64,000 nt of DNA from Oxytricha trifallax. Taxonomy: Eukaryota; Ciliophora; Spirotrichea; Sporadotrichida; Oxytrichidae. Position numbers and translations under genes: made by a program. Of this stretch, positions 1-12,325 are shown piece after piece. Under the pieces are notes generated by a model, which worked only from the letters and a program-made list of their open reading frames with translations, was not told where the DNA came from and did no database searches. Position 1 is the stretch's first letter. Every line of letters begins with the position of its first letter. Location: the NCBI GenBank assembly GCA_000711775.1, contig ARYC01001378.1, positions 1 to 64,000 of the forward strand, in the 5' to 3' direction.

Positions 1-1530
1 AAATGTAGCTTTTAAGTCATGTCACTGCCGCTCTTAATTTAATTAAATACCCTAAACTGATCATTTGTTTCCTCTTTAATGATTAGACTTGCTCTCCTTT
101 AAATAAAAATAATAAAAAATGTCAAATCAAAAAGTAGTTCAGAATTATCAAAATCAAAAAATAGATCATTGAAAGCCTTCAGTTTAATTCTAAAAAAATC
201 AAGTAAGTAGCTTGTTGTTAATTTAATCTTTGGGTTCTGTTATTAATGTTACTTGGGTTCTCGTTACTTTTTTACTTGGGTTCTTTTTAAAAATTAACTG
301 CTACTTTAAAAATCACTGTTACTTTGTTCTTGTAATTAAAATCAAATTCGTACAGCCTGGCCAGGCTACTAAAGCTAAATTAATATTTTTAATCTCCTAA
401 AGGGTTCTTGGAGTTCTTGTGATTTGTTACTGTGTTACTTTGGGTTCTTAAATTAATAAAACTGCTAACTGGTTCTTACTAGCAATTAATTGGGTTCTTT
501 AATTTGTTACTTTGGTTCTTACAGTTACTTTGATTTTTTTATTGGTTCTTAGATTTAAATAAAGGTTCTTTACTGTTACTTTGATGATTCTTACTTGTTA
601 CTTTGAATGTTTAATTTTAAAAAATTGATAGTGGCCACTATCAAACTAAGCTTAAATCTTTTAACCCCAGCTATGGTTTACAGTTCAAAAACTTTAATCT
701 CTCTAGTGTGAGTAGTACTCTTGCTTTGATAAATTTAAATTTTGACTCTGTTAACTTGACTTTTAAAGTAATGTAACAAACATCACTTGATTTTAAACTT
801 AAAACTTGATTTTAATTAAATAGCTGTTAGTTTTGAAAACTTAGTAAACCTAGCAATCTTTGAACTGTTTTTGATTTTTAACTTTTGAACTACAACCACT
901 GGGCTAAAGCCAACTTTTAGGTCAATTAGGGATATAGGTAGGTAATATAAGCTGATAGCTGATTTTCTTGAAAACTATTGAACAACCAGTAAAACCTGAA
1001 ATGCTGCCAAAATTTTCATTTTAGTACATCAAGTAGTAAAAGTACTTAAAACAACTAAAAGTCTAGTTTGGCCTTTGAAATCGTAAAATTTGTCCTCAAG
1101 CCGATTAGTAGGGCTTAAGGTTAGTAACCAGAACTTAGAGAAATCTTGAGTTGGTAGGGTAAAATAGGGCAGTTGAAGAAAATTGGGTTAGAAGAGAGCT
1201 GGGCTTATAGTTTTTAAATTATTTAGGTAGTGAAGTTTGTTACAAACTTAAATTAAATCTATAGTAGGTACTTAAAACTGGCAATTTATAGGGCAATAAT
1301 CCAATAAATTTAATAATATCTTAATAAAACCAGGATTTTTAAAACTGGGATAAAATTAGTGAAAATTAAATAGAGAGGAGAGAATTAATATAAGAGAAAA
1401 TTAGGGAGGAGAGTGCAGTGAGTTGATTTAAAACTTGTTATAAAAACTAAATAATCATTATTGCTACAAATATACTTAAACTTGGGAAATTACTTGTGGA
1501 AATTATCTTCATTAAGCTTTTAAACGCCTT
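1..1530. other. AT-rich germline DNA without a supported gene
   Basis: No coding frame convinced me in this stretch. It holds the interspersed GGTTCTT/GTTACTTTG repeat at about 225-612, and otherwise AT-rich unique-looking DNA up to the 3' end of the large minus-strand ORF at 1531. If the transposon in 1.5-9.4 kb has a left terminal repeat, it should lie here or outside the window, but I could not match one by eye to the DNA right of 9352. Confidence 0.4.
225..612. repeat. Interspersed degenerate repeat of GGTTCTT and GTTACTTTG
   Basis: About ten copies of GGTTCTT or GGGTTCTT alternate irregularly with GTTACTTTG over roughly 390 bp. Spacing varies from about 10 to 60 bp, so this is not a simple tandem array. 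It does not read as a protein repeat. It could be a decayed minisatellite or a subterminal binding-site cluster of the adjacent transposon; that is inference. Confidence 0.6.
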
Positions 1531-4500
1531 TCAAAGGAATGGTAGGATATTAGCTTGGTTGGAGTTAGTAGAATTTTTCTTAGGTTGATTCATATTTTAT
1601 TATGAAGCTTTGTTTTGAGACTAAGGCATCTTGGGTGTTTTGTGAGACTAGGTTGCTTCAGTTGAAAGTACCAACGTCTAATTTTTGTTGTTGAATTCAT
1701 CAGTTTTAGAATTGATATCATTAAGGTTTAGATTATTTCCTGCTTAGAAATCAAAGTCATTGAATTATTAATTATCATGTTTATTATGGAACATTCGACT
1801 TCCACCAAGGTTTTTAAAGTAAGAGTTCTATTTTTGGTTTTGGTGACCTACGGATGCTTTCACTTGATTATGTATAGGTTGTTTATAAATTCCATTACTA
1901 GGAAAGATTGGAGGTTATGTAGTGAAATAGCTGTCTTTCTCAAAATCTGAGTGGTCCCTGGGTATGCTTGCATCGCTCTCTTAGAAATTCTAAGTTCTTT
2001 GTTGATTAAATCTATTTGGTTCATACTCGTCTTTCACTTTAATCTTCGTCATAATCTTCTCCTACTTCTTCATCATCATTATGAATCGCTTATTGATTGC
2101 CTGAGTCCTCTTAGTGCTGCTTCTGATTTCTTGTGTCAAGTGCAAAACCACCTCCTTCAATTTGCTGATGTTAATCGTTGATTCTATTTGAAGGATCATT
2201 TTGATCAATGAGCTGGTCTTTTTGTTTAGTGTTGGTGCCTAACATCTATTAAACTAATTTAATCTCTTTTGAATTATTAGTCACAGGATCATTCTGTTAA
2301 CTATTCTTTTGCACCTTCTTCTTTGCTTTGCTCTTTTTATTATTTAGCGTCTAACTCTTGAGTTTGTTGAAAGGTTCAACTTATAATTTATTCTATTATA
2401 TCTAAGTTGGAGTGAGTTAAAGACTGTTTGATTAGAATTGATTGATTTAAGCAGTACCCGTGTTAAATTGTTGTTATGGAGAAATGTTGTATTTCGGTGT
2501 CTGACTCATAATCCCTCCACCACAATGTTTCTTTAGAGAGGAGGAAGAGGAGTCCTGTCCACTTTTTATCTATGACAAGTTCTGGAGAGTTTATTTGCTT
2601 GCAAGTTGGCTTTAGTTTAGCTGCTTTAAACTTAGCTTTGTATCTCTTTTTCTTTGAGAATCTGAAAAGCTTTATTGATTTTACAAAGTGTAGCTACCAT
2701 CAACCCGATTCCTTTATGGAGTGAGTAAGTCATTATCATTATGCGCATATGTGAGTGAAAGCTATCTCTATCTTTGCCACAATATATTATATTCGCTCAG
2801 GCTGTTTTCCTACTTTAGTTGCTTGTGAGTATTCCATTAGTATTATTATTGAACTGTTAAACAAAGCTAGTCAATATTAGTGATGCTGAACTTATGCACG
2901 CTGCCGCTGTAACATTTTTTCAGTTCCTGAGAGCTTACAGGAAAAGTCTCTAATTTTACTACACAGTAGTCATCATAAGGTCGATTAGAATTTAAGGTTT
3001 TGAGTGCACTATTGACCAAAGGCCTCAATTTAGTTAATTTCTCAAACAGGCGCAAGTACTTGTAATCATGGTAAGGATCTTATAACTTTGAACTTTGATG
3101 GAAACTTTCAGTTTTTTTATTTTGTTCAAAATATTATTTCCTCCTGTCAACATCATCAATTATATCTTCAGTAAAACTGTCTTTAGTTCTGGAATAGTCT
3201 AGCAAATTAGATGTTGCAGAATTGAAAGATCTCTCTTAAGAACAAAGTAAAACATTGAGAATATTGCATCGTAAGTCAAATGGTATTTCATAATTCAGTT
3301 GAATATCCTCTTTCAACATTGTCTTCTATTTATTTAATTTTTCTTTTCTATACACAAAGTTAGGAAATTCAATAACTTACAATGATTATATAGACTCGAA
3401 TACTTAAGGAACAATTTTAAAAAGGGTTTAACGAAGAGTTTTTTATATCTGTATAAGAAGAGATTCTATAGCCTTAGACTCGTTGGTTTTCTTCCCTTCA
3501 AATGTTTTATTGAATTCTTTCATAATTTGAACTGATTATATCATTGAGTCCAGACAGTATGCTAAACTATAATCTTGAGAATAGTAATCAATATATTTTT
3601 GCACTTTTTCCCATTAAGTTTCTATAGGAAGTTAAACACAAATACTTACTTAGCTATTACCCATTGAGTTTTTTGGCAAAATTCCTGAAACTTTGTACAT
3701 TAGCTCTATTTTCGGGCTTAACTTAGTTGTATTTATATTGAGTATCCTCATAATATGAATAACTGTCTAACTTTGGGGTTGCCATAGTGTCAATAAGTAT
3801 CATCATATACTTCTCTCCTCTTCTGATATCTGCTACACAATAATCTAACTCTTGAAAGTTATAACTATAAAAAGTTAAGGCTTTGTATATTTACCAACTA
3901 AAGAATTTGACATAAAGTCTCTTAGTCTATACTAGTAATCCGCAGGAATTTAATAGATAGTTTAAGGAGGCTCTTAATCCTAGAGTTACACTGAGTAGAA
4001 CCTTATCATATACGGCTTGCTGAGGCCTATATCGAATTCTTCACTTGCAAATAACTCATCAATCAAGTTTTCAATTATTGCTCTTCTTTACCTTTAACTA
4101 CTTCAAGTCTTTAGGGTATCAGTATAATTCCTCTCCTCATCGACATGGCCACTAGATAATAATCTTCATTTTCTCTTACAACGGCGAATTGTGATCTAGG
4201 GATAGGATTATCACTGTAAAAGTAAATGAGCTCCACAATGATTGAATTCTCTCCGAATAAGTAATCACAAAAAGTATCCCTATTGCAGTAATGAAGTTTA
4301 TAGATAGAAGGAAACATCTCCAAATTCTATTCTTCTGTATATTTTTCCAATATCCTAATTACTTTAAACGGTTGAAGTTTGAAATTGAAGACTAAGAATT
4401 GAAGTACTTAGCATAGTGGAAAAACCAGTGGGTTTAAAAAACACTCACTGGTTATATCTTCAGGCTTTGAAGAATAAAATGCGGCTAAGAGCATGAAAGC

Positions 4501-6497
4501 CGCTCTTAAATCATTATAAACCGGTCCATTACAGAGTATATTTAACAGTCCAAGAAGTTCATTGGGGTATGAATAATTCTAGGAGTTCTTATGTATCTAA
4601 GGCTTGAAAACGTAATCTGAATTGAAAGCCTAATGATAATTTCTATGCTAGAAAAATTTGGTCAATTTACTCTATTTAGATATTTAATGCCTAAAAGAGG
4701 TATGCATAAGGCGATGTTAGTTACAGTCGAAGAATGGTGAGCCGGTGAACATTTCCTTCTTATCTACATCACGATGTTCATTAATATATTTATTGAAGTT
4801 GATAGCGTAATCCAGAGTGCCCATTAAATGTAATGTCTCAGATCAGAGATTACGGAGTAGGAAAATCACCTATTTCAAATTGGTGTAATGTACTATCATA
4901 ATCCTTATCAGCTAATATTTGTGCTTTGTAATTCAAGGATAATTTCTTTTAAGCTTTTATTTAAAGATCATCATAATTTTTAGTTTAAGCTTTAAACTTT
5001 GAAGCTTTTGTAATTGAATCCTTACTCGTTAGTTTACAACTATCGAGATCTTTTTCAATAGCTGCACCCGATTCTCTATTTTGAAATAAATTTCATCTGA
5101 AACAAGACCCTTATTTTATTAAATAATCTTCTCTTCGTAAGTCATTGACTGTTTTTTGTTTCTTTCAGATAGTGATCGCTTTTTAGAAGCAGTCCTACAT
5201 TTTTTTTAGTTTTCTATTCTTTCCTAATCGACCAATTCTATATTGAACACATTGTTTACAGGCATGTCAGTGTTTTTGATTGTAGCGAAGGCAAGCCAAT
5301 ATTTTTGTTTTATGAATTCGTTCAGCTTTTCCTAGAACATTTTAAAAAGTTATTAACAGGAATCTGCTTGTTATTTATAAGTGAGCGGATTCACTCTTAA
5401 TTTATTGATTAGAGTTTGATAATCGAGGAGTTAATCCTCTAAATAACTTAAATTGCATGGGTATCTGATTCAGAAGCTTAGGTTATTTGTAAGTGACCTG
5501 CGTCATGGTGTCCAGAACTTAACCAATATCCTAATAATCAACTTAATTATCATCAGAATCAATCAATGCTAAATTTAGTTTGAATTTTCGATTTTGATTG
5601 TTATTAGGATTCTAATTCAATATTGAAGATACTAAATTAGAAGCATATTAATCTTGTTCGATAGATTGATTAAGAAGATCCTTTTAGTTGATTTTATAGG
5701 CATTCAAATTATCATTAATCTAGAAGTTTTGAATATCGTTCCCTTCTTCATTGTGATATTAACCCTCAATATTTAAATTGATTTCGACATTCATCTTGAA
5801 TTTAGTATCTGATTCTTGCTACTCTTGCTAGCCCTTTTCTTATTCTAAGCTGTTCATTTTATATGATTGACGAATTTTACATTTGCTTAACATCTGTTTT
5901 TTTACTTTACGAATCATGAATTGAATAAATGATTCATCTAAATTATTTTATTTTTCATAAGCTTTGAAGTAATCAGCATTATGGTCAAAGCGTATCTATT
6001 TTAAACCAGTGATCTTGGTAGTTAGTATATTCTAAGAGATTTTCACAATTTTAATACTCTTAAATGAAGTGTTACTTAACTATTTGTTTGCAAGAGTATT
6101 TTTAAAAGGTAGAATTGCAAGTTGGTTAAGTTTAAACTCGCTTTACTATAAGACTTCGTATAGCGGCTAATCAAGTTTGTTGATGAAAATAGCGTGAAGT
6201 GCTCGCATCAAGATTTTGAAGAAGTCATGCTCGCATAATTCTGGGCTTTTTATTAGTTAATCAAAATAGCAGAGAAGAAGTTCAATTGCATTTTCATCAT
6301 GAGAAACAAGAAATCAAAAATCTACCTTTCCATTCTAGAAAAACAAGTCCTTCTACGAACCTACATGACAAAGAATAAAGTCCTATTATTTCAAGAGGAG
6401 AGTCACCTTCTTTATATGCATATGAAATCTGTCCCACATCATTTGGTAGTAATTAAAATACTGCTTGATCACCAATCGATTATTGCTTTCCTTCCAT
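1531..6497 (-). pseudogene. Very large decayed ORF (about 1,650 codons), partner of the divergent transposase
   Basis: Read with TAA/TAG as Gln, the minus strand is coding almost without a break from an ATG at 6497-6495 (MEGKQQSIGDQAV) to TGA at 1533-1531. About eight frame changes interrupt it (near 6320, 5470, 5090, 4810, 4085, 3870, 3690 and 2020). Each time another frame continues with natural, non-repetitive protein. The N-terminal third is globular and then Gln/Asn-rich and acidic (about 5860-5480). The middle (about 5300-2870) is globular, with stretches such as EYLFGEN-like and RRGEKYMMILIDTMA. The C-terminal third is basic and Gln/Asn-rich, then acidic. I found no polymerase, kinase, protease or recombinase signature that I would defend. 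It has no IESs, so it is germline-limited rather than a macronuclear gene in pieces. It begins 107 bp from the transposase start on the other strand, which suggests a shared divergent promoter and a single transposon. Function unknown. Confidence 0.7.
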
Positions 6498-6603
6498 TTT
6501 AATTTATAATTAAAATACTAAAGATATCTATTTATATTCTTAATGATATTAGAATATAATAAATTTGATCAAGCTTCATCTCTAAAATTATACCTAGAAA
6601 TAA
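6498..6603. promoter_or_regulatory. Divergent promoter region between the two transposon genes
   Basis: This 106-bp, very AT-rich gap separates the ATG of the large minus-strand ORF from the probable ATG of the transposase. Position is the only evidence; no specific promoter motif can be named. Confidence 0.35.
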
Positions 6604-9352
6604 ATGAAGATCTAAAAAACAGATAACTAGAAAGCAGGTATAAACTCACACCCTAACGAAGAGTCTAAGAATGGATCTTAATCAGAAATTTCTGCTCATA
6701 GCAGTCGATATTAAGCGATTATTTTCTTATTTCTAATGCCTTATCTGTAATTAAGCCAAGCAAAGTTAAGGCTTAAGAGAAATCTTTTGTTAAATGGACT
6801 CCTGTCGTGCTTGGTAAATTATTCCCAAACGTTATTTAGTCAAAAAAGTTCACATACAATTCTGGATAACTGCTAAACAGTGGCGAAGTCCCTGTACAAA
6901 TCTAGAAGCTTACAGGTGGAGCAATCATAAAACTTCCTTAAGAAAAAATTCAAGAATATTTAGCTAGCAATGTTGATATTTGTTACATATAAAATGATGA
7001 TGAGCTTTGCTAATTCCTTGAAGCTTACCTTCAAAGTTTTCGACTTGCCAGAATCAGGAATAAACAAGTTATGAATAATTAAGGAAGCGATACAAGCAAA
7101 AATATTACAGGAGGATGTAAAGTTGATGAGTAACGAGGAGCTCTTAGAGGCAGTCAAAATTTAATAGATGCTCTCAACGAGACAATTAAATAAAAAGGCA
7201 AATCCTAGAAGTTAAGTAGCAATCCTTTTTTGAAGAAAAGAGAAGCTAAGCTCGCATGTAAGAAATTAGAGGTTATTAATCTATACTATAATGAGCAATT
7301 AAAACCTCGTCAAGTGGCTAAGAAATTGAGGATGGATGTGGATGTTGTATATAAGACTATCGAAAAGTTTAAGTACGAGGTCAAGCATAAGATTCTTGAT
7401 CCTGAATCACAAAAGAAAGTGGGTAGAAAAGGGGTTTGTGGGAACTAGCTCTTGCTTGATTCTATACAGGCCTACCTAGAACAGAACGGAATTTACGAAG
7501 TTACAGGATAGAAGCTTCATAATTATTTATTAAACCTGGCTCAAACAAAGGCAGAGTGTAAGCTACTTAAGGTGCCTTGCGTTACCACTCTTCAAAAGAT
7601 TCTGTGAGATAAGTTCCATCTAAGATATGGGAAAACTCAGGCTGCTAATACAAAGTATAGAGACCCGAACTTCAATGAGAATAGGCTCTGGATTAGCAGG
7701 TTGTTGGCTCAGTTCTTATATGATGATGCAGTTATCATTTCAGTTGATGAGAGCAACTTCCGATCGGACTCGATGCCCTCAAAGTAATGGAGCTTCAACA
7801 TTAAAGATATGCATCGAGATTCTGCAAAATTACAGAAGCGATAAAAAAGGTTGCAAAATGATAGCATGATCCTCGCTAGCGATGACAAACTTTTGTATGG
7901 ACAAATGCTCCTCAAAATGGATCAAAGTTCTGATTCTTCAACTTCGAAATTCTCAGAGAGCTTACACCTGGAAAAAATCGAAAATGTTGGGGAATAATCA
8001 GAGAAGATTTCAAATTCATTTGACTTAGAGTTTTCTAAAAATTGTAATTAAAAGGTTGGAAATATTAAAAGTGGAAAATTCGGTATGGCTAAGTCAATTT
8101 CGTAAGCAATTAGCAATTTTGCAATTGAAATGCTTTATAGGACCTAAGGTAGGATAGGGGTTTAAAAAATATCCTAGACGCCAAAGAATCTTGTCAGCAC
8201 TCCAATCTAAATTCATGGAGCGAAAGTTCAAAGGGGGTCAAAGTAGTCATCGAAAACCAGTAATTATAGTTAGAAAACCATTGAAAATACTAAGGTAATT
8301 ATTAATGCATAATACTTTTAGGGAAATCCATAACTGAAACCATTAAAAAAGCAACTTCAGACCCCTTCAATAAAAACTCGGCTTGCATTTACAAAGGACC
8401 TCTCCCCGATATTAGAGGTCCCTGAGACCTCCAACTAGAATTCAGCTTGACTAAAACTTTTCAGAGTTTCCGCATAAATAGTTCAGTGAAATCAGTAATG
8501 TCTGAAGACAATTCAGCTTCAAAAGTGAAGAGTGGTTTAACTCCTATTCTCGATAAAATATCAAAACTAAAACTGGAATCTTCGAAGAAGAAGTCTATTG
8601 ACCTAGGTGCCGAAACCAAGTTGGAAAGTCGATTTGCGGTCACTCCTAGGAAATTAAAACTCTCAAGTAGCTTCCACAAAGACTCAACGAACCCTGGGTC
8701 AGAGCAGGGAAACTTGCATAGTGAAAGAGGCTCTTACTAAAAGCTTTTGCCCCAGCTATTTATAGACCCTCACTTAAAAAGCATTAAGGAATACTAGAGC
8801 AAGATGAAGCAGAACCTGGGACACTATGGGATGAAAGTGAGAGAGTTGTCATTTAAGAAAAGCTCAACTAAGAGATACCAATTCTCAATGTCTTATATTG
8901 CTGCAATTTCCTAGGATAGAATTATCTCCAGTCAAGTAATAGAAGGAGCTTTTGACTCAGTCCTCTTTTAAAACTTCATCTACCATACACAGTGTAAGAA
9001 GTGACATAGAACTACAGTCGAAGAAAGTGGTCCTGCTGATGGACAACGCAGTCATTCATAAATATTCAGAGATGTTAGCCACAGCCAGAAAGTTCAAAGT
9101 GAATGTGCTCTTCAACGCCGAATACTCGCCTTGGCTCAATCCAATTGAGCAGTTATTCTCCTTTGCAAAGAAGGAGATGAAGATGGACACTATTCAGAAC
9201 AAGTAAGTTTAAATGGGCTTTCCAATTTTAGGCAGCAATTGGTGAAGAGAGCTGCGGAAATTGTTCAGAAATTAAGAAAAGAAGACATACAGGGGATGTG
9301 GGCATTCAGTATCAAGAAGTGGATTCACACTCTTCAGTTCGGTTTCGTGTGA
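6604..9352 (+). pseudogene. IS630/Tc1-mariner-type DDE transposase, DD34E, recently inactivated
   Basis: With TAA/TAG as Gln the frame runs from ATG 6604 to TGA 9350-9352. A helix-turn-helix-like region lies at about 7230-7400 (LKPRQVAKKLRMDVDVVYKT). The catalytic triad is visible: Asp in ISVDESNF (codon 7746-7748), Asp in VLLMDNAVIH (9042-9044) and Glu in WLNPIEQLF (9147-9149). The last two are separated by 34 residues, as in Tc1-type DD34E enzymes. Unusually, the first and second Asp are about 430 codons apart; the family normally has roughly 90-130. The extra part is Ser/Lys-rich and Gln-rich. Damage: one in-frame TGA at 7605-7607 and frame changes near 6710, 8446 and 8980. A 29-nt intron (9203-9231, GTAAGT...TTTTAG) restores the C-terminal frame. 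The enzyme would cut and paste its own element; ciliate relatives also take part in programmed germline DNA elimination. The family call is firm, the exact start is not. Confidence 0.85.
9203..9231 (+). other. 29-nt spliceosomal intron in the transposase gene
   Basis: The sequence begins GTAAGT and ends TTTTAG. Removing it joins the IQNK end of the DDE domain to QQLVKRAAE in frame, and the new frame runs to a TGA at 9350. Very short introns are normal in several ciliate groups. An indel cannot be excluded, but the splice sites are ideal. Confidence 0.75.
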
Positions 9353-12159
9353 TGATGTTTGTTTCATAGATGGAGTAGTTAATAAAACCTGTTTCCTTTT
9401 ACAATTTCCCCTGGCATGTCAGTTTTAAATTCATCGCAGATTATTATAATTAATAACACTATTTATATTTTACTTAAAAATGTCCTAATTCACCCTTTAC
9501 AACACTCAATTCTAAAAAACTGCTTCTATTTCACATTAGCACTATTAAAATGGCGACATCCTTCGCGATTCTACTTAGTTGCATTTGCCTTTATATTATC
9601 GCAATTATGCATGAGTGCCTTATTTTGGCAAACCTTCAAAATTATAATTGAGTTACCTACTTTCAAGCTACTTTTTGGTGAATGAGAGAGGTTTTTATGA
9701 AAAAGTACCTATTTTGACCTAAACTACGAAAGTCTCTGAAATCGCTAATTTCGCAAATCTCCCGACTTCCCTGATTATACAGACCCCTAAATTTGAGATG
9801 TATCGATTTTTATAAATACATGCATGATTATGACCAGCCCCCTAAATTTTTTGGCCAACTACTAATAAAAAAATGACACATGGCAACAAAAACACATGGG
9901 TTATGAGATTGAGGGGATTTGGGGTTTACGCATTTTTCCATTGGTTTAATTATATTATTAATTTAATTTTAATTTTATTTTCACAATTTCCTGATTCAAT
10001 TCTATTTTAGCAATAACTATTCATAAACTTTATCTATTATTCAATATTTAAAGAGCGAGGGTGAATAACAAAAGAAAGTAGTCTCATAATCATTATCTAA
10101 CTCATTAACCAAGAAAAGCATAAAACTTAAACTACTGATCGTGAACTTCTATATTACACTAATTCTTGTAAAAATAGTCTCATCAGCAAGAATAATATTA
10201 ATATTATGCATTTTTAGCTCTCTGCATTTAATGATATAATATATATTTATGCTTATAAAAATGATAGATTTTAGAAATCAGTCTCTTTGGGTAGGATATT
10301 AAATTTTTAATATATATTATTTATGGATTATATAAAGATGTCAAGCTCAGTAAACTTTTAATGGAACATCACAGCATATTTAGCTAAAAATAAAATTAAT
10401 TCTATTTTATTAATTGGACAATCAATATGATTCTACGAGAATTTTAAAGGACTATAAGGGTAAAATTAAGTTTCTATTTAATTAAATCAATGATAATAGA
10501 CAGTGAGACGTAACAGTAGCATTAATTTATGGAGCAATCTTGCTAAAGAGCTGTAGATAAGAAATAAAATTTAATAGATACTATAAATTCATCTAAATAC
10601 AGCAAAATAAACAGTAAATCTAGATAGTCTCAGCCATTAACTGACTTCAAATCTAGCATATATACTCTTAAATTTTTAATATTTAACCAGATATTCTTTA
10701 ATAAATTCTATTATAACCTTAATAAGTATGAATAAATAGTCGACTTTTATCATTTAAAATTTAATTAAACTACTGTTGTTTGGGGTTTTGACTCTGTTAA
10801 AACTAAGGTATATTTCAAGAATGGCTATGTTTACGGCAGATATTAGTACACCATATGTATATAGTCATGCATACACTCAGCTAAAGTTACAAGGCATATG
10901 CAAGAGCATCATTTGAGAGAGTTCATGATTTAAGAGAAAGAGACTAAAAGGTGTATCTTTTATATAAAAATTAAATTCTCTTCAAAAAAGACCTTTAAAA
11001 AAGATTCAACAACTAAAATAAATCTTTAAAGCACTAAATATGAGTCAAGAGAATTTTTTTTTTGTTGAACAATTTATAATTTTTAAATTTAATTATTTAT
11101 GAGTTATAACTTTAAGATTATTTATTAAAAGCGAGCATAACATCTTCACTAATCAATCCCCCTAAAATGAAGACCTTTTATTAAGAATATTTAAAAAAAG
11201 ATTAAATAGCCTTTTTTGAAATTTTTATTTTAATTAAATTCAAAGAAGGCTTACATGATTACTTTCTTTGTAATATTTAATAATTATAACAAAATAAGAA
11301 TTATACACTGTAATGAGACAAATTTATTTAGTTTTTTCATTAACTATTAAAAAAATGAAATTTTTATTCGATTATTTCAAATAATTCTTTAATTTCATAA
11401 TTCTTTATTGATATTATGAATGGAAGTCAATATGAGATAAAAAAGTATAGAATTTAAGATGATTAACTGTTTAATCCTTTAAATTATGTCGTAGAATCCT
11501 CTGTAATATTTAATTATGAAATTTTAGAAATTTTACCCATGAGATTCTTCCTTTCAGAAACTAATTATTATTTTCTTGCTATTGATAGGGATTTAAAAGG
11601 TGTAATATCTTTATTTAATATACTTTACATAAATTATAATATTTGACCTTAGAAGCTAGGTATTAGAAACCCCAAAATTATGAAGCAGATTAAATTATGG
11701 AATTAGATTTATTCTAAATTCCACTCTTTATTATCGTTTTATTTCATTATTAAATCAAATAAATAATAGTGATATATAATATAGGAAATAAACTTCGTCT
11801 TTATTATTCTTTAATAACTTTCAATTTTCTAATGAAAAAAATGATAAAATACATTAAAAATAATTTATTAATTTCATTAATTTACTAATCGAAAATAGTA
11901 TAAAAAAAATAATTTTTTATCAATATTAGCAGCTTTTAATTATTATATATTAATCTTAAAAGCCATTTGCTTTTTAGTTTACATAAAGAAATTATGATAA
12001 ATTAATACTTGAAATTAAAAGAATTCTTTAAATTAAAATTTTTTATTGACCATTTTAATTAATTAAAGAATTATAAATTAATTTTTGTGAATTTCATAAA
12101 CTTATTTTTGGGTGTTGTCAACAAATTCTCACAAAATATTTAATAAAAATATAAAATAT
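9353..12159. other. AT-rich intergenic or germline-limited DNA
   Basis: No supported gene. The first 550 bp (to about 9900) is less AT-rich and may still belong to the transposon, but I saw no terminal repeat. The rest is A+T-dominated DNA in which long TGA-free frames arise by chance. Confidence 0.4.
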
Positions 12160-12174
12160 AAATGCTGGTTCTTT

Positions 12175-12325
12175 TTAAATAGCTCTTAACAGGTCACAAG
12201 AGCAGAGATTCTTGATTTGCAAAAGCTAATATAATTTTTGCAAGGGTTAATGGTGCGGAGAATCGATGTATGAGAGGGTTTCAGGATAATGTCTTCGCCA
12301 GAAATGCCCGTTTTACCTCTTAAGT
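12175..12325 (+). CDS. Possible Cys-rich coding patch (MDS or gene fragment)
   Basis: A GC-richer patch within AT-rich DNA. In one frame it has no TGA and reads as a Cys-rich peptide (CKSQYNFCKGQWCGES, then VSGQCLRQKC). The TGA-free frame continues far downstream, but there the sequence is indistinguishable from chance. No pointer or partner segment was found. It could be an MDS of an unseen gene or a remnant. Confidence 0.3.

Noticed and set aside
4690..4760. HRLMHTSFRH stretch resembling tyrosine-recombinase box II
   Set aside because: No box I Arg or C-terminal Tyr block could be found at the expected distances in the large minus-strand ORF.
6299..6502. Plus-strand ORF of 67 codons
   Set aside because: It lies opposite the N-terminus of the large minus-strand ORF, whose reading is natural and continuous; this one is a shadow.
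1531..9352. Frameshifts as sequencing errors
   Set aside because: About 2.7 kb of joined MDS coding sequence elsewhere in the window shows none, and the damage also includes in-frame TGA changes; partial contribution cannot be ruled out.
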